Of a DNA stretch of 64,000 bases, positions 42,900-54,299 are shown piece after piece. The DNA is from Shinisaurus crocodilurus (lineage: Eukaryota; Chordata; Lepidosauria; Squamata; Shinisauridae), in NCBI GenBank assembly GCA_021292165.1, contig CM037876.1, positions 289,207,938 to 289,271,937 of the forward strand, given 5' to 3'. Within the stretch, counting starts at the first letter, position 1, and each line of letters starts with the position of its first letter. A program made the position numbers and the translations under genes. A model generated the notes under the pieces. The model worked only from the letters and a program-made list of their open reading frames with translations, made no database searches and was not told where the DNA came from.

Positions 42900-43190
42900 G
42901 TCAATTTATTTATATATTGCATTTTCCGAATCGTGCTCAAAGCAGTTCATAGAACAAACAATGTAAATACAATAACCATAATGATAATACAGTACAACAT
43001 TACATTAACAACTCAATTACAGTTCATTTAAAACATATCAAAAAGTTTAAGACATACCAATAGGTCAGTTAACAATACCCACTACCAATAATGTACTCAC
43101 ATTATGTAGTTCATTAAACAATTCATGTTAAAAGACCTAACAGTAAGGTGACTTGCCTATATCAAACTCATAAAAGACAAGGCACTTTAG
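42900..43190 (-). mobile_element. L2-like LINE 3' UTR fragment
   Basis: 'catttatttatatattgcattttccgaatcg...aaagcagttcatagaac' followed by A-rich sequence resembles the 23800 and 55000 3' ends. Confidence 0.5.
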
Positions 43191-43397
43191 ACACCCACCC
43201 CCCCACAAACCCAGAAAGGCACCCTCCTCTCACTAGGGTCCCAAGTCCTCAGCCAAGAAAAGGCACCCTCATTCCCTTGGCGAAACCCATCCTGGCTATC
43301 TCTAGGCAGCAGAGGCAAGATGGAAAAAAAGTTTCTCCCTGGCCAGATGTCCTCATTAAAATGTGTAATGCTGGAGGCAACACAAAGGAATACTAAT

Positions 43398-43809
43398 ATT
43401 CTCATAATACTAGAACACAAAGTCATCCCGTGAAGCTGGTTGGTGGGAGATGCAGGACAAGAGAAAAGGAAGGAGTTCTTCACAGAGCACATAGTTAAAC
43501 TATGGAGTTCACTTCCACAAGATGTAGTGATGGCCACCAATTTGGATGGCTTTAAAAGGGGACTGGACAAATTCATGGAGGAGAAGGCTATCAGTGGCTA
43601 CTAGTCCTGACTGGCTCTATGCTTCCTTCAGTGTCAGAGGCAATATGCCTATGCACACCAGTTGCTGGATAGCACAAGCGGGAGGGTGCTATTGCACTCA
43701 TGCTCTACTTGTGGGTTTCCGACATGCCTCTGGTTGGCCACCATGTGAACAGAACACTGGACGAGATGGACATTTGGACTCATCCAACATGGCTCTTCTT
43801 ATGTTCTTA
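43398..43809 (+). mobile_element. CR1 LINE 3' end
   Basis: The C-terminus WRRRLSVATSPDWLYAS and the terminal 'atggctcttcttatgttctt' match the 2478, 6705 and 8430 copies. Confidence 0.85.
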
Positions 43810-43814
43810 ATAGC

Positions 43815-43815
<1 letters not shown>

Positions 43816-43859
<44 letters not shown>
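43816..43859. repeat. (CA)n microsatellite
   Basis: About 22 CA units. Confidence 0.95.
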
Positions 43860-43860
<1 letters not shown>

Positions 43861-44219
43861 AAAAGTAGCCCCAAGACTGATGGCAGTGACACACAAGTTC
43901 TTACAACTACACTCAATAAGCCAGAAATTCCCCTCACAGTTCCTTGTGGCAATGTGGCAGTAGCTCCCTTACGAAGGCTCCTAAAACTGGGGCTGGGAAA
44001 AGACAGGTGGGAACAGCCAAGCCCCGACGCTGTTCAATGCTGAACTTTCCCTCTGGATCAATGCTGACCTTTTCCCCTCTGCACCATTTTCTCACCTTCA
44101 ATTCCCCACCCACACACCCCAGCTACTATTTGGCCCACAGGGGAAAACATACAGGTTGCCATATGGTATTCTTTTGGAATTTGTGTCAAGTCTCACCTGC
44201 TGGGAGTCAGGATGGGAAG

Positions 44220-44470
44220 GTGGAAGGAAAGTGTTTGGAACTCAAGTTTTGTATTCAACAGCAAAAGAGAATCTTTGCAGTTGTCTGGCACAAAGCAGTT
44301 TTTGTGGGCATCTTGTTGCTTTGGTGTGAGCGATGCTGTTTTAGGAACGAAATCTGCCTGCCTGTGGGCACGCTTGCTTGCCACCTGCTCAGCCTGAGTT
44401 TTTGCAAAGGAAGCAGATAATATAAAAACACCACGAGTTACCCGATGCAACTTTCAACCATTGGGGAAGT
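44220..44470. promoter_or_regulatory. Candidate conserved non-coding element
   Basis: Repeat-free, balanced composition, overlapping short ORFs only. 'aacagcaaaagagaatctttgc' is typical of its texture. Weak evidence. Confidence 0.25.
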
Positions 44471-44634
44471 TGGGGAGTGTGAAACAATATGTATGTGTTA
44501 TTTTATTTTTTGCAAAAAGGAAACTTTAATATTGATGGGCAATTCCCTTTAACTGGACTCCCCAGTTGGCCTGCTCTTTTGGTTACTGGCTCTTCGAATC
44601 TGATCTAGCTAGCTGAGAAATCATTGTCTGACTT

Positions 44635-44760
44635 TATTTCCAGAGGGGTAGCTGTGCATCTGATGAAGTGGACGGTGTCCACAAAAGCTTATGCCAAAAT
44701 AAATGTGTTAGTCTTTAAGATGCCCCAAGATACTGTGTTGTTTTGTCTGCATTTACTCTT
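44635..44760 (+). repeat. Sauropsid-wide interspersed repeat
   Basis: 'gcatctgatgaagtggacggtgtccacaaaagcttatgccaaaataaa' then 'gttagtctttaagatgcc' is a phrase I recognise from many turtle and reptile sequences. Its superfamily is not known to me with certainty. Confidence 0.55.
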
Positions 44761-45339
44761 TCCCCTTTTCTTTTTCTGACTTTTTCTTTCCCTTGGTATA
44801 GGAAGATAAGGCAACATGTCGTCTGCCTGGGCAATTAAATCTTTTCTTAGTTTGTTCACTGAGATCTCTGCTGCCCAATGGCCTTAAATGCTTCCTTGCA
44901 GGAGCTTGCTGACACTGAGAATTTGGTGGTTTTTATTCCTCTATTTCCAGCTGTGTGGGGTCCTTAAGTTAAGAACTGTATGTTGAGCAAGTTAACTTAT
45001 CACACGCAAGTGACTGGAGATGCCCTTGAAGAGCCATTTGACTTGAATCAGCCATCTGACTGAGAAGAGCCAAGGAAACTGGGGATACAGCCTAGTGCAA
45101 AGAGATGACAATATTTAGCCAACCTGCTGCAGCCCTGTTACTACACTTGCTCTGGACACGTGTCTCTAAACACATGTCCAGGCTACTTGTAGGCTACTTC
45201 CCCATGTTCAAGTTCAAGGATAAACCCTTCTGGAGCATGACTACTTGGAAGAATATAGCTCAACGGTGGTGCAGGGGAACTGTTCTCAAGACAACCCTGG
45301 CTTTATGCTGCTGCTGGAGGACAGGCCATTGTCCTGGTA
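44761..45339. other. Intergenic sequence
   Basis: No gene or clear repeat. Confidence 0.35.
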
Positions 45340-45895
45340 TTTATTTATTTGTTGTATTTCTGAATCGCCCATCTGGCCGGCAAACTGGCCACTCTGGGCG
45401 ATGTACAACACGATAAAATACATTTAAAATACATGATATAAAATACATTTAAAACAGTATAAAACAGTATAACTTTTAAAATCTTAACCCACCCCATATT
45501 CCCGCCTGAATAACCATGTTTTTAGTGAGCGGCGGAAGCTCAACAGAGAGGGGGCATGGCGGATGTCACTAGGGAGGGAGTTCCACAATATGGGGGCTGC
45601 CACAGAAAAGGCCCTCTTCCTAGTCCCCACCAGTCTAGCTGCTTTGGCTGAAGGGACAAGGAGAAGGCTGTCTGTGGCAGATCTCGTTGAGTGGCCTATT
45701 TGGTGTTGCTGAAGACGCTCCTTGAGATAAACTGGACCGGAGCCATATAGGGTTTTAAAACCAACACCTTGAATTCGGCTCGGCAAGCAACTGATAGCCA
45801 GTGCAGCTCCTTGAGCACTGGCATGATGTGATCCCGCCGGCGGCTGCCTTTAACGAGGCGAGCCGCCGCGTTCTGTACCAGCTGTAGCTTCCGAA
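45340..45895 (-). mobile_element. L2 LINE 3' end with ORF2 C-terminus
   Basis: It is highly similar to 29641-30175. The minus-strand frame 45484-45786 contains FKTLYGSGPVYLKERLQQHQ and AFSVAAPILWNSLPSDIRHA and ends at the same GVG-stop. The reading frame is lost upstream. Confidence 0.9.
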
Positions 45896-46369
45896 TTAAT
45901 GGTAGAACAACCGAATGGTAGAACTGGTCTCAGCTAAAAGAGCCAAGCATGGGTAATGTTTAGATCATTTAGTCTGGGTAATGGAGTGCCTTCAAAAGGT
46001 ATTCAGCAGGCAATGGAGACCAAGTCGGAACACTTTAAGAGAAAAATATGATGGAAGGAGCAATCAAACAGTTATATATGAGGCTTCTCAGAAAGAAACA
46101 GAGAGGGGTTAACTATTACTGTTAGTTTCTAGACACCGAGTTAAAACAATCCTATTTGTACAAGATTTTGAAGGTTAGGTTCTGTTTTCTTTTTATTCAC
46201 TATTTTGTTTTAGCTCTTTTCTAAAGATCTTTTTAATGTCAATAGTGCTCCTTCTGCTGCTATCAGTTGACATCCCTGCTATTATTAGTTGTTTTATCTG
46301 ATTTTATAGATTTTATTAATTATTTGGGCATTTTATATTGCAATTTGCCTTGGGAATGAAATGCCGAAA

Positions 46370-46665
46370 ACTGGGAGACAGGACCTTATTGGTTGCAACA
46401 TCCAGGATGTGGAACTCCCTCCATAGAGAGGTTTGGTTGGTCCCTTCTCTTATGATTTTTAAAGTGTGTGTTTTTTTTTAAATTCACCAGGCATTTGATG
46501 TGGTAAAATCTCTCCCTGCTGTTTGAATTATTTTTAATGACTCTGTTTTCAGTTTGCATCCTTTGTTTTTATTGTTATATTTTATTGTCAGTTTATATAA
46601 ACTTTTATGAATGTGAGAGATGCCATTATCATTTTTTCCTTGAGGGCCAAAAGGTGGGATAGAAT
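46370..46665 (+). mobile_element. L2-like LINE 3' end, degraded
   Basis: 'atgtggaactccctccatagagag' encodes WNSLHRE, and the 3' UTR ends 'aaggtgggatagaatc'. Confidence 0.55.
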
Positions 46666-46674
46666 CATGTTAGA

Positions 46675-46712
46675 ATATATATATATATATATATGTACAC
46701 ACACACACACAC
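46675..46712. repeat. (AT)n(AC)n compound microsatellite
   Basis: Directly at the L2 tail. Confidence 0.9.
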
Positions 46713-46764
46713 AAGCAAATTATCCATCATTATGATGAGTAGGGTGTGTGAAAAGAGAGGGTCT

Positions 46765-46880
46765 AGGTCATGGATGGGGAACCTTTTTCAGTCCAAGGGC
46801 TGAATTCCAATCTGGGAAAGGTCTTGGGGGTCACATTCCATCTGTGGGTGGGGCCAAAGGCAGAGTGGGCAGGGTCAAAA
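46765..46880. mobile_element. One end of a 38902-type MITE
   Basis: 'ggggaacctttttcagtccaagggctgaattccaatctg' and 'gggtggggccaaagg' are shared; the other end is missing. Confidence 0.5.
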
Positions 46881-47288
46881 TCTAAATATTTCATTCTGCA
46901 ACGACCTGTCAGCGCATAGAGACATAATGCATGCACAGAGACACATTGAATCTCCCTCCCCACTGCAGACCACCCACTGTCAGGGTGAAGGGCAGATTTT
47001 TGTCCTTGCTAGAGTATCTATAAGTGTTTACTTTGCCCCATAAAATCTGAATGGCAATTGTTCATGCCATCCTTGGTCTGTTTCTTGAACCCACTACAAA
47101 GTGATGTGGTATAAGGAACTGGCATTTGTATCACTCCCTATATTATTCATGTATTTATGTAGTTATTTATTTATATCCTATCTTTTTTTCCTCTTGCAAG
47201 GATCCCAAGGTGGTGTGCATGGGCCTCCTCCTCTCTGTTTTAACTTCAGAACAACCCTTTGAGGCAGGTTAGGCTGAGAGTCAGTGAC

Positions 47289-47800
47289 TGGGTTCGGACA
47301 ACGCAATAACTCACACGCAAGGGTTGAGTAACGGTTGAGTGTGGGTTGTCATTGAACAGTGGGTTTATTTATTTATTTAATACATTTTTATACCGCCCAG
47401 TAGCCGAAGCTCTCTGGGCAGTTTACAACAGTTAAAACCATAAAATACAATATAAAATAAATATAAAACTTAAAACCACAGATTAAAAACAAACAGCAGA
47501 GATAGCAGCAGAGTTAAAAACAGCTACAAGATTAAAATAATTAAGATGATTAAAATGCAGTTGAAATGTGGGTTATCGTCTTGTCTGAACCCAGCCGACA
47601 TAACAAACCATGGTGAACAACCCAAAATTCACAACCCAACAACAAACCATGGATTCTCTTCATGGGTTGTTCATGGTTAACAAGCTGTGGCTTGTTAGTA
47701 TAGCTGGGTTCAGACAACATGATAACCCATGCTTCAACAACAACCCACACTCAACCCACACTCAACCCTTGAGTGTGGGTTATCATGTTGTCTGAACCCA
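47289..47800. mobile_element. Fold-back element with 9-bp target duplication, carrying a nested L2 3' end
   Basis: The inverted ends TGGGTTCGGACAAC and GTTGTCTGAACCCA are flanked by exact GTCAGTGAC copies (47280-47288, 47801-47809), which occur once in intact SINEs. Multiple internal inverted 'gtgggttatc' words. Nine-base duplications suggest a Mutator-like origin. Confidence 0.85.
47367..47560 (-). mobile_element. LINE 3' UTR fragment nested in the fold-back
   Basis: 'ttataccgcccagtagccgaagctctctgggcagtttacaac' is the same 3' end as at 54990-55050. Confidence 0.7.
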
Positions 47801-47905
47801 GTCAGTGACTGGCCCAAAGTCACCCAGTGAGCTTCGTGGCCTAGTGGGGACTAGAACCCAGATTTCCCAAGTCCCAGTCCAAGACTAACCACTACATCAT
47901 ACTGG

Positions 47906-48322
47906 CTCTTAATAAACTGGGATGTCTGCAAATGGCCCCAAGAGGCCAGCAGGGTGAAGAGGTGCATGCACATACTTTCCTCATGCTACTAGGGAATATC
48001 CTCGGCAGCTGTGGGCAGTGCACGCGTGCTATCCCTTGGCCAATGAGGAGTGTGTGCATGCAGGAATTGTATTGGATGACAGTAGTAACTTATATAATGT
48101 GGCCAAGTCGCACACAGCAGCAGTCACTTCAGAGGAGAAGGGGTGTGTGTCAGTTCATTTACCTCCCACCCCATGGGTGCATCAGAGGCAAAGAGCAGCC
48201 CTCCCTTTGCCTCTGAAACAACTCTGGGAACTGGGCTCAGAGAAAACTCTCTTTAAGCCCAATTCCCACCCTGTTAATACCATTCCTTGGCCCCTTCCTT
48301 TCTCCTGCAAAGAGTCAAAGTA
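47906..48322. other. Intergenic sequence
   Basis: The ORFs at 47932-48216 and 48018-48458 have no recognised domain, and the second runs into repeats. Confidence 0.35.
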
Positions 48323-48913
48323 CAGGCAGTACCCGGGTTACGAACTTCCGACTCACGGTCAGCTCATACTTACGAATGGACCACCGAGCCTCCGGGGAGC
48401 GCCAGCTGAGGTGTTTGCCAGACTTCCTGGTTCCCCGGCTCTAGCCAGTGTGGCGTAGGGGTGAGAGTGTTGGACTGGGACTCGGGAGATCTGGGTTCTA
48501 GTCCCCGCTCGGCCATGAAGCGCACTGGGTGACTTTGGGCCAGTCACTGACTCTCAGCCTAACCTACCTCACAGGGTTGTGGTAAGGATAAAATGGAGAG
48601 GAGGAGGAGGAGGATTATTTAAGCTGCCTTGGGTTCCTTGCAGGAAAAAAGGTGGGGTATAAATATAATAAAAAAATAAATAAATAATTTATGCAGAGTA
48701 TAGCGTAGTATACGTAAAAACGGCCACAATTTGTGTAAATGCACAAATATACTATGCTATTGCTATACTCTACGTAAACGGCGTATCTTACTCCATTTTC
48801 TACATAAACGACGTAGAGCCAGGGAACCGAATGTACCTGTTCCAACTTACGTACAAATTCGCCTTAAAGACAGACTTAAGAACGGATCTCGTGTGTAACC
48901 TGGGGACTGCCTG
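48323..48913. mobile_element. Tigger-like (Tc1/mariner) element split by a Sauria SINE
   Basis: The ends CAGGCAGTACCCGGGTTACG and its near complement (GTAACCTGGGGACTGCCTG) resemble Tigger/pogo-type inverted repeats. TA precedes it; the right TA appears mutated. Confidence 0.7.
48442..48690 (+). mobile_element. Sauria-type SINE, nested
   Basis: Complete from the A box to (AATA)n. It is inserted in the Tigger-like element and so is younger. Confidence 0.9.
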
Positions 48914-48969
48914 TGCCTGTATGCTGAAGCAGCAAAGGAGCTGTGTCCAGTCAAGGTAAGACTCTAGAG

Positions 48970-49085
48970 CAGGGGTGGGTATAAAGTAGATCTCCAGATG
49001 TTTGGGACTGATCAGCATGGCTAATGGTGAGAAATGCTGGGAGTTGAAGTCCAAAACATCTGGAGATCTACTTTCCTCCCACCCG
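48970..49085. mobile_element. hAT-type MITE, 116 bp
   Basis: Fold-back with 'gtagatctccagatgttt' and 'aaacatctggagatctac'. The flanks match only weakly. Confidence 0.7.
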
Positions 49086-49135
49086 TTCTCCAGGGGCAAT
49101 GCTAGTTATTGAAAAGATCTGCTCAGGCCCACAGG

Positions 49136-49170
49136 ACAAAACAAACAAACAAACAAACAAACAAACAAAA
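49136..49170. repeat. (AAAC)n microsatellite
   Basis: About eight units. Confidence 0.9.
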
Positions 49171-49374
49171 AAACCACAAATGTGCATATGCTAATTTACA
49201 TATACTCTAAAGTCTGTAAAGGACCCTGTCTCCTAAGGACACCTCTATTTGTAAAAAGGGATGTATGGACAAGGGAGAGGAGGGCATTTGATTTCAGAAA
49301 AAAGCCTCAGGCAGGAAGATTCAAGGATGGGGGGCAGCAGGAGGTGAAGCACATGTGGGCAAAAAGCCAGCCAC

Positions 49375-49506
49375 TGTGGCTTAGCGTGTTGTGTGAACCC
49401 AGCCAGTGTTTCTTAGCCATGGCTTTGAAGCCACTCTTCAAAGCCATGGCTTGTTCTAGGGTTTATGGTACCCACTGTGGCTTAGCATGTTGTGTGAACC
49501 CAGTCA
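49375..49506. mobile_element. Short fold-back related to 31898 and 47289
   Basis: 'cactgtggcttagcgtgttgtgtgaaccc' is repeated directly about 100 bp apart, around an inverted 'aagccatggcttt' core. Confidence 0.6.
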
Positions 49507-49905
49507 TTGTGTCAGATGTGGTATTTCACATCTACATAGAGGCTTTTCAGCTCCCGCACTTCTAGTTATACTCCCACCACAGAAGATCAAGTGGCCCTTC
49601 CAAGGAGCACCTCATGAAGTGCAAAAGGCTGCCGCTGGAAAGAAAAACTGGACACTCCCCTTTTCTCTCTCTTTGTACATGGAAATGCATTATGCACATG
49701 CACAGGCCTCTTTGGATCATGGCCCAGAGAGCATAACACCACAATCTATAAAATGAGAATAACAGGAATTAACTACTTCACAGGTGTTTTGTGGTGATAC
49801 GACTAAATATTGTTAACGCACCCAAATTATTAACATTATGGTAAGGACTGTGAGGCGAAGAATACACTACAATGTTCAAGTGACAGTATTCTTTTCTTTG
49901 CTGGG
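49507..49905. other. Intergenic sequence
   Basis: No gene or repeat recognised. Confidence 0.35.
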
Positions 49906-49910
49906 GTAGA

Positions 49911-50034
49911 TGTGTGTGTGTGTGTGTAGAATCATAAAACCACGAGTCGGCTTTTTAATCTTCCTTAAGTTCAGATGATCTGTAAATTCCATATTTAAAA
50001 ACCCCCAAAGAAACACACACACACACACACACAC
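49911..50034. repeat. (GT)n and (CA)n microsatellites with unique AT-rich spacer
   Basis: GT run at 49911-49927 and CA run at 50012-50034. The spacer is homeobox-like, AT-rich and unique. Confidence 0.85.
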
Positions 50035-50039
50035 CTTTT

Positions 50040-51140
50040 AAACTAGTGAGCAATTTAAAGACTAATAGGATTCATCCATAATTACATAGTTAAGTAAAAT
50101 TTATGTATGAAAGAATTAAATGATTTCCCTCAGGGCAATATAAACCATAGAGACAGGGCTCTGGTTACAGAGTGGAGGAGGTGGGGGGGGGAAGGAAGTA
50201 CCGTCTCTCAATGTTTAAAATACTTTGTCATCCTTCTGTAGAATCTGTTAGGTGCTGAGAACTGAGAGGCGCACGCATGGAAGTTTATTTACTGATCCTC
50301 AAATGACTGATATAACAGATCTTTGCTTTGTTTGGAATAGAAAACTTGAACAGCTTGTCCGCACCTCTCCGCTCGGACATTAAATCAACATGGCTCTATT
50401 AGTGTCCGTAGGATGCCAGCTGAGCCATCTCTAAGCCTGTCACCGTGATGTCTTCATCTGTAACCAGAGCAGACGTGAGCTCCTGGCAGCTTCGGGAGGT
50501 GACAACAAATCCAATTAGCTCCTCTCCATGGCGCCACAATGCTACTGTGAAACGGCCTGACAGGGAAGGTGGCTGCAATACCCCGCACAGTGGGGCATAT
50601 CCTTCATAAAGGGGGGAGAAAAATCGCTACCAACACTTAATTGCTGGAATGACTTTCCAGGCGCCTGTTGGAACCTTTACGCACAATCTGGTCAGAATGT
50701 GAGTTATCCTTGGGGGTTGATTGTTGCTGTTGTTGTTGCAAAGTGGGGCGTGGAGAGGGCAGAGAGTTTGTGTGAAGAGGGAGTGCCACAGGCCCTGTAC
50801 AGATAGTTCTGCGAACATATTCGCATCTCTCTCTCTCTCTCTCTCTCTCTTTTTAAAAAGAAAGTGTTTGATCTCTAAAAATCATACAAAGAAACCCAAG
50901 CGCCTTTCTGTTCCTCTCTGGTCGCAATCCACATGGAGATGACACCTTTCGATGCTGCCGGTGGTAGGAACTCCACGCGATCTGGGGCTTAAGCCAAAAG
51001 ACAGACGCAAACCCACTGTTCCAGATTTTGTCTCTATGGGAAATAGGGTGGGGAGGAGTGAGAAAAAGGAATTGGAAGAAGACAAGGCCTATCAAAAGCT
51101 TTTAAAATGTGGAATGTGAGAGGATGGTGGTACCGTTCCA
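50040..51140. promoter_or_regulatory. Strong candidate conserved non-coding element block
   Basis: About 1 kb without interspersed repeats. The core (about 50270-50630) combines average GC with dense transcription-factor-like words, including CAATTAG at 50512-50518 and 'catggcgccacaatg' near 50530. A (CT)n at 50826-50851 and flanking unique sequence follow. None of the overlapping short ORFs resembles a protein. Such texture is typical of enhancers near developmental genes; conservation is not shown here. Confidence 0.45.
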
Positions 51141-51149
51141 AAGCTGAAA

Positions 51150-51415
51150 CTTGGCCGTCTGTGCTTGGACAATTGTTTAAATGCAGACCTCTCTTTCAAA
51201 CAAATTAGCTAGCAGGAGAAAACACTTTGCATTTTACTTTAAAAGTTGCCAGTTTCCCTTGAGGCATAAGATATTAACTCTTATTTATCTCAAGTAGAGC
51301 TCCCAAGCCTATCATGCACCAATAAACTTTTCACTTACAGTACCGTTTACATTCCTAGGCATATTTACTCTACAAACGTATATTGGTTATATATATTTTT
51401 AACTGTTATGACATT
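51150..51415. other. Unique intergenic sequence
   Basis: No gene or repeat recognised. Confidence 0.35.
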
Positions 51416-51418
51416 CCT

Positions 51419-51545
51419 AAGGGTGCAATCCTATGCATGTTTAGAGAGAAAGAAGTTCAACAACTCCCAGCATTCCCCAGCCAGCCATTCTCCATGTTGG
51501 CTGGCGAATGCTGGGAGTTGTAGGACTTTCCCCCCCTGTGCCTTA
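51419..51545. mobile_element. MITE ('GGTGCAATCCTATGCATG' family)
   Basis: 5' end 'agggtgcaatcctatgcatg' with fold-back 'aactcccagcattcc...gaatgctgggagttg'. The right end is degraded. Confidence 0.65.
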
Positions 51546-52650
51546 AAAGAATCTTGAGAATTGTAGTTTGATGTGTGTTTTAAAAAACCACAAAACTATA
51601 GAACGATAGTTCCCAGGATTCCTGGGGAAAGAAAATGACTAGTTTGTGGTAAAGATATGTCCTTCAATATTATTTTTCCCTAGTTGAGTCTTGAAGGCCT
51701 GATTCTCATGTTACATTTGATGTGCTACGGTCTCCATGAGGTAATTTCAACATCTTATTTGAATGTGATGGATCTAAGTGTTTATCATATCCAGGAAAAA
51801 CAACAGTTATCCCAAGAAAGTACAAAAGGCCTCACTCAACACATAAGGCATTATTGAAATGAAATGTTCACAACACAGAATTGATGTGGGAAGAAAATGC
51901 CCTAATAACCTTGTGGTGATTTTAAAATGTCAACAATTAACATGAAAATTGGTCTGTGTGAGGAAGCAGGAAGAAAATGGATTAAAAGGAGTCCCTCTTT
52001 TTAATGTCATAAAGCTCAGAGTCTACTCCTCATAAGCATTTAGTCTGCCAATCATGTGTGTCTGACTACTCTCATATTCAGAAACTCTCCACTTTGGACA
52101 TTTCCTCCCTATTTCCCAGCAGGCTTCTGTATAAAGGCATGACTGAAGTAAAGTAGCACTGGAACGGGCTCTATTTCCGAAATATTAGGTTCAGAAGAAC
52201 GGCAGCCAATGGAAGCGAATGGCAGCTAAAGTTGCTTCTGCCAAGGTGGCAGGTCAAAACTAGAGTTGTCACATAAATTCCAACCAAAGCCAACTTCAAA
52301 GTGAATTTTAAAGGGTCTTCCTTGGATGGGGCATAATTTTTGGGGAGGCAAGTCAAAAGTTTAAATATGACCAGAGACAGGTTTATTTCAAAGGGCTTTG
52401 CATAACCTTAGTCAAGTAGCTGGAGTTGACTGAGCTATGGCTGTCTTGAAATGCCAATGATTATTTTGAAGCTGTTTTACTCACATTGAAATGGGTTGTT
52501 TTGGTTCATTGGTTTTTCAGTAAATAAATGAAATAAATAAGAATGTCTTGCCAAACCCCAAACTTGTTCTATTCAACAGAAGACCCAAACATTTAAAAGG
52601 TATCCCATGATGTATTTTTTGGTGGGGCGGTAAGGGAAGGGGAATCAGAG
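51546..52650. other. Unique AT-rich intergenic sequence
   Basis: No gene or confident repeat. Confidence 0.4.
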
Positions 52651-52654
52651 ATTA

Positions 52655-52910
52655 ACAGGGTAATCCTCAGCACTTTTGATTAAAAGTAAGCTCTGTTGAA
52701 TTCAATGAGGCCATAGCTGAATAGCTTTGGATGCAGAAGGTCCCAGGTTCATTCCCCTCCAGGTAGGGCTAAAAAAACTTCCTGTCTGAAACCCTGGAGA
52801 GCAGCTGCCAGTCAGTGTCAACAACACTGGGCTAGATGGACCAATGGTCTGACTCAGTATAAGGCAACTTACTATATTCCTATGACTTACTCCCAAGTAA
52901 ACATGCTGAT
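52655..52910. mobile_element. MITE hosting a tRNA-Ala-like SINE
   Basis: 'agtaagctctgttgaattcaatga' and 'cttactcccaagtaaaca' are the split halves of the family seen at 15903 and 34198. Confidence 0.55.
52707..52884 (+). mobile_element. tRNA-Ala-like SINE
   Basis: 'catgcagaaggtcccaggttcattcccctccaggtaggg', then 'ccctggagagcagctgccagtcagtgt', then 'ctgactcagtataaggcaactt'. The A box is mutated. Confidence 0.85.
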
Positions 52911-54084
52911 AAATCTGTTGCATGAATCACTGAAACAAAGCGCAGGTGCGGCAGGATTTCACAAAACTGTTTCTTCTCAAAATACTAGGTCAATTTCTAG
53001 CTGAATCACTGTTTCTTGCCAGCTCTAGACCGAGCTGACAAAATGAATACTCCAAGTCTGATGCACAGATTCATTTCTCAGGGTTAAACCCAACATTGTG
53101 CAAGTGGATGTCCACTAACGGGATGGGACTTCCCCTGTTTTCCTCCCCACTACAGGCCCCCATGCGCACTCCAAATCTGCTCTGGAGGTTCTCCCTGAAG
53201 CAGGGAGGAGGGGAAATCCATTTGGCCCGAGGTTTCTGTTCTCCTGATGGATGGCAGGTGCATTCTAGGTATACTGCAGGATACAAATCTCCTTCTCTTG
53301 GGTATAAAAAAGGCATACTTCTTTGCACCACGTTTTCAGACCAGAAGCTGTGAACAGAAAAATAAGAGATCAATGGTGAACAAGTATATACAGGTTAAAG
53401 TGGAAGTGTCCATGTTCCTTCATGTTTCTCTCTCCCAAGCCAACGTCTAATGTGCACTTGAATGTCTTGGAACTGGAATTTCTTCATATGAACACAATTG
53501 TGGGGATGGAATAACTCCAGTACCTCTTGGTAAGGAAGTGCTAACTCAAAAATAAAAATGTTAAGCTAGAGGCTTACTTGTGTAGACACATTGAAGAATC
53601 CTTTAAGTTTTTGCTTGTCTTAAAAATTGGACAAAACATGCTTTAGCTAGTGGGATAAGGCCACCATGCAAAAAATACATCCAGGAGCACTAGAAGGAGC
53701 ACAGAAAAGGTGGAGCTGTTGCTTATAATTTGTTTAATTAAAGGAAATTGCCCCTCTTAAGGTCTTTGGTCCTTAAATCTAAATGCAAGGATGCAACATT
53801 ATATTTAGAGATAGAATGTACTTTATCTATGTGTCTCATGAAGAACAACAAGAATTACGAGAGAAATGAGTGGATACAAATGTCTACCAAGGCAATAATT
53901 TGGCCCTTTTGAGGACCGAATGTCAGGATATAAAGTTATAAACAAATACAAATATCAGATTTCTCCCCACTAATATGACAAGTTCCAAGACCTCTAGGGA
54001 CCAATGAAAATATTCTTGGGAAGCCATGTTGTGAAGGTCAGCCATGTCCCTAGGCTTCTAGACATATGTAGTAGGACATAACAG
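52911..54084. other. Unique intergenic sequence
   Basis: No gene, repeat or regulatory feature I can defend. Confidence 0.4.
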
Positions 54085-54250
54085 ATTAAGAAGAGCTATG
54101 CAGGATCAGATGAAAGGCCTATCTGGTCCACCATTCTGTTCCCACAGTGGCCAACAGATGTCTATGGGAAGCCCACTCTTGTCCTCCAGTAACTAATATT
54201 GGGAGGCAGGAAATCACTGTCCCACCCCTGTCTCAACAACTTCAATAATC
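54085..54250 (-). mobile_element. CR1-like LINE 3' fragment
   Basis: 'aagaagagctatgcaggatcagatgaaaggcc' and 'ttctgttcccacagtggccaac' match the tail of the 2478-type CR1 copies. Confidence 0.65.
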
Positions 54251-54299
54251 ACACAAACTGGCTGCCTCCCACCTGTGAGCCCCTCACCGCCATCCCATG

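Larger units (their letters stand above)
47170..47905 (-). mobile_element. Sauria-type SINE split by a fold-back element
   Basis: The 3' half (47175-47288) and 5' half (47801-47905) join exactly once the insertion is removed. The tRNA-like head with 'tctaaccact'-type A-box complement ends at about 47905. Confidence 0.88.

Noticed and set aside
43546..44043. 165-aa plus-strand ORF
   Set aside because: It is a CR1 LINE 3' end continued through a CA microsatellite (poly-His/Thr).
48018..48458. 146-aa plus-strand ORF
   Set aside because: It runs from unique DNA into a Tigger-like element and a SINE; no homology recognised.
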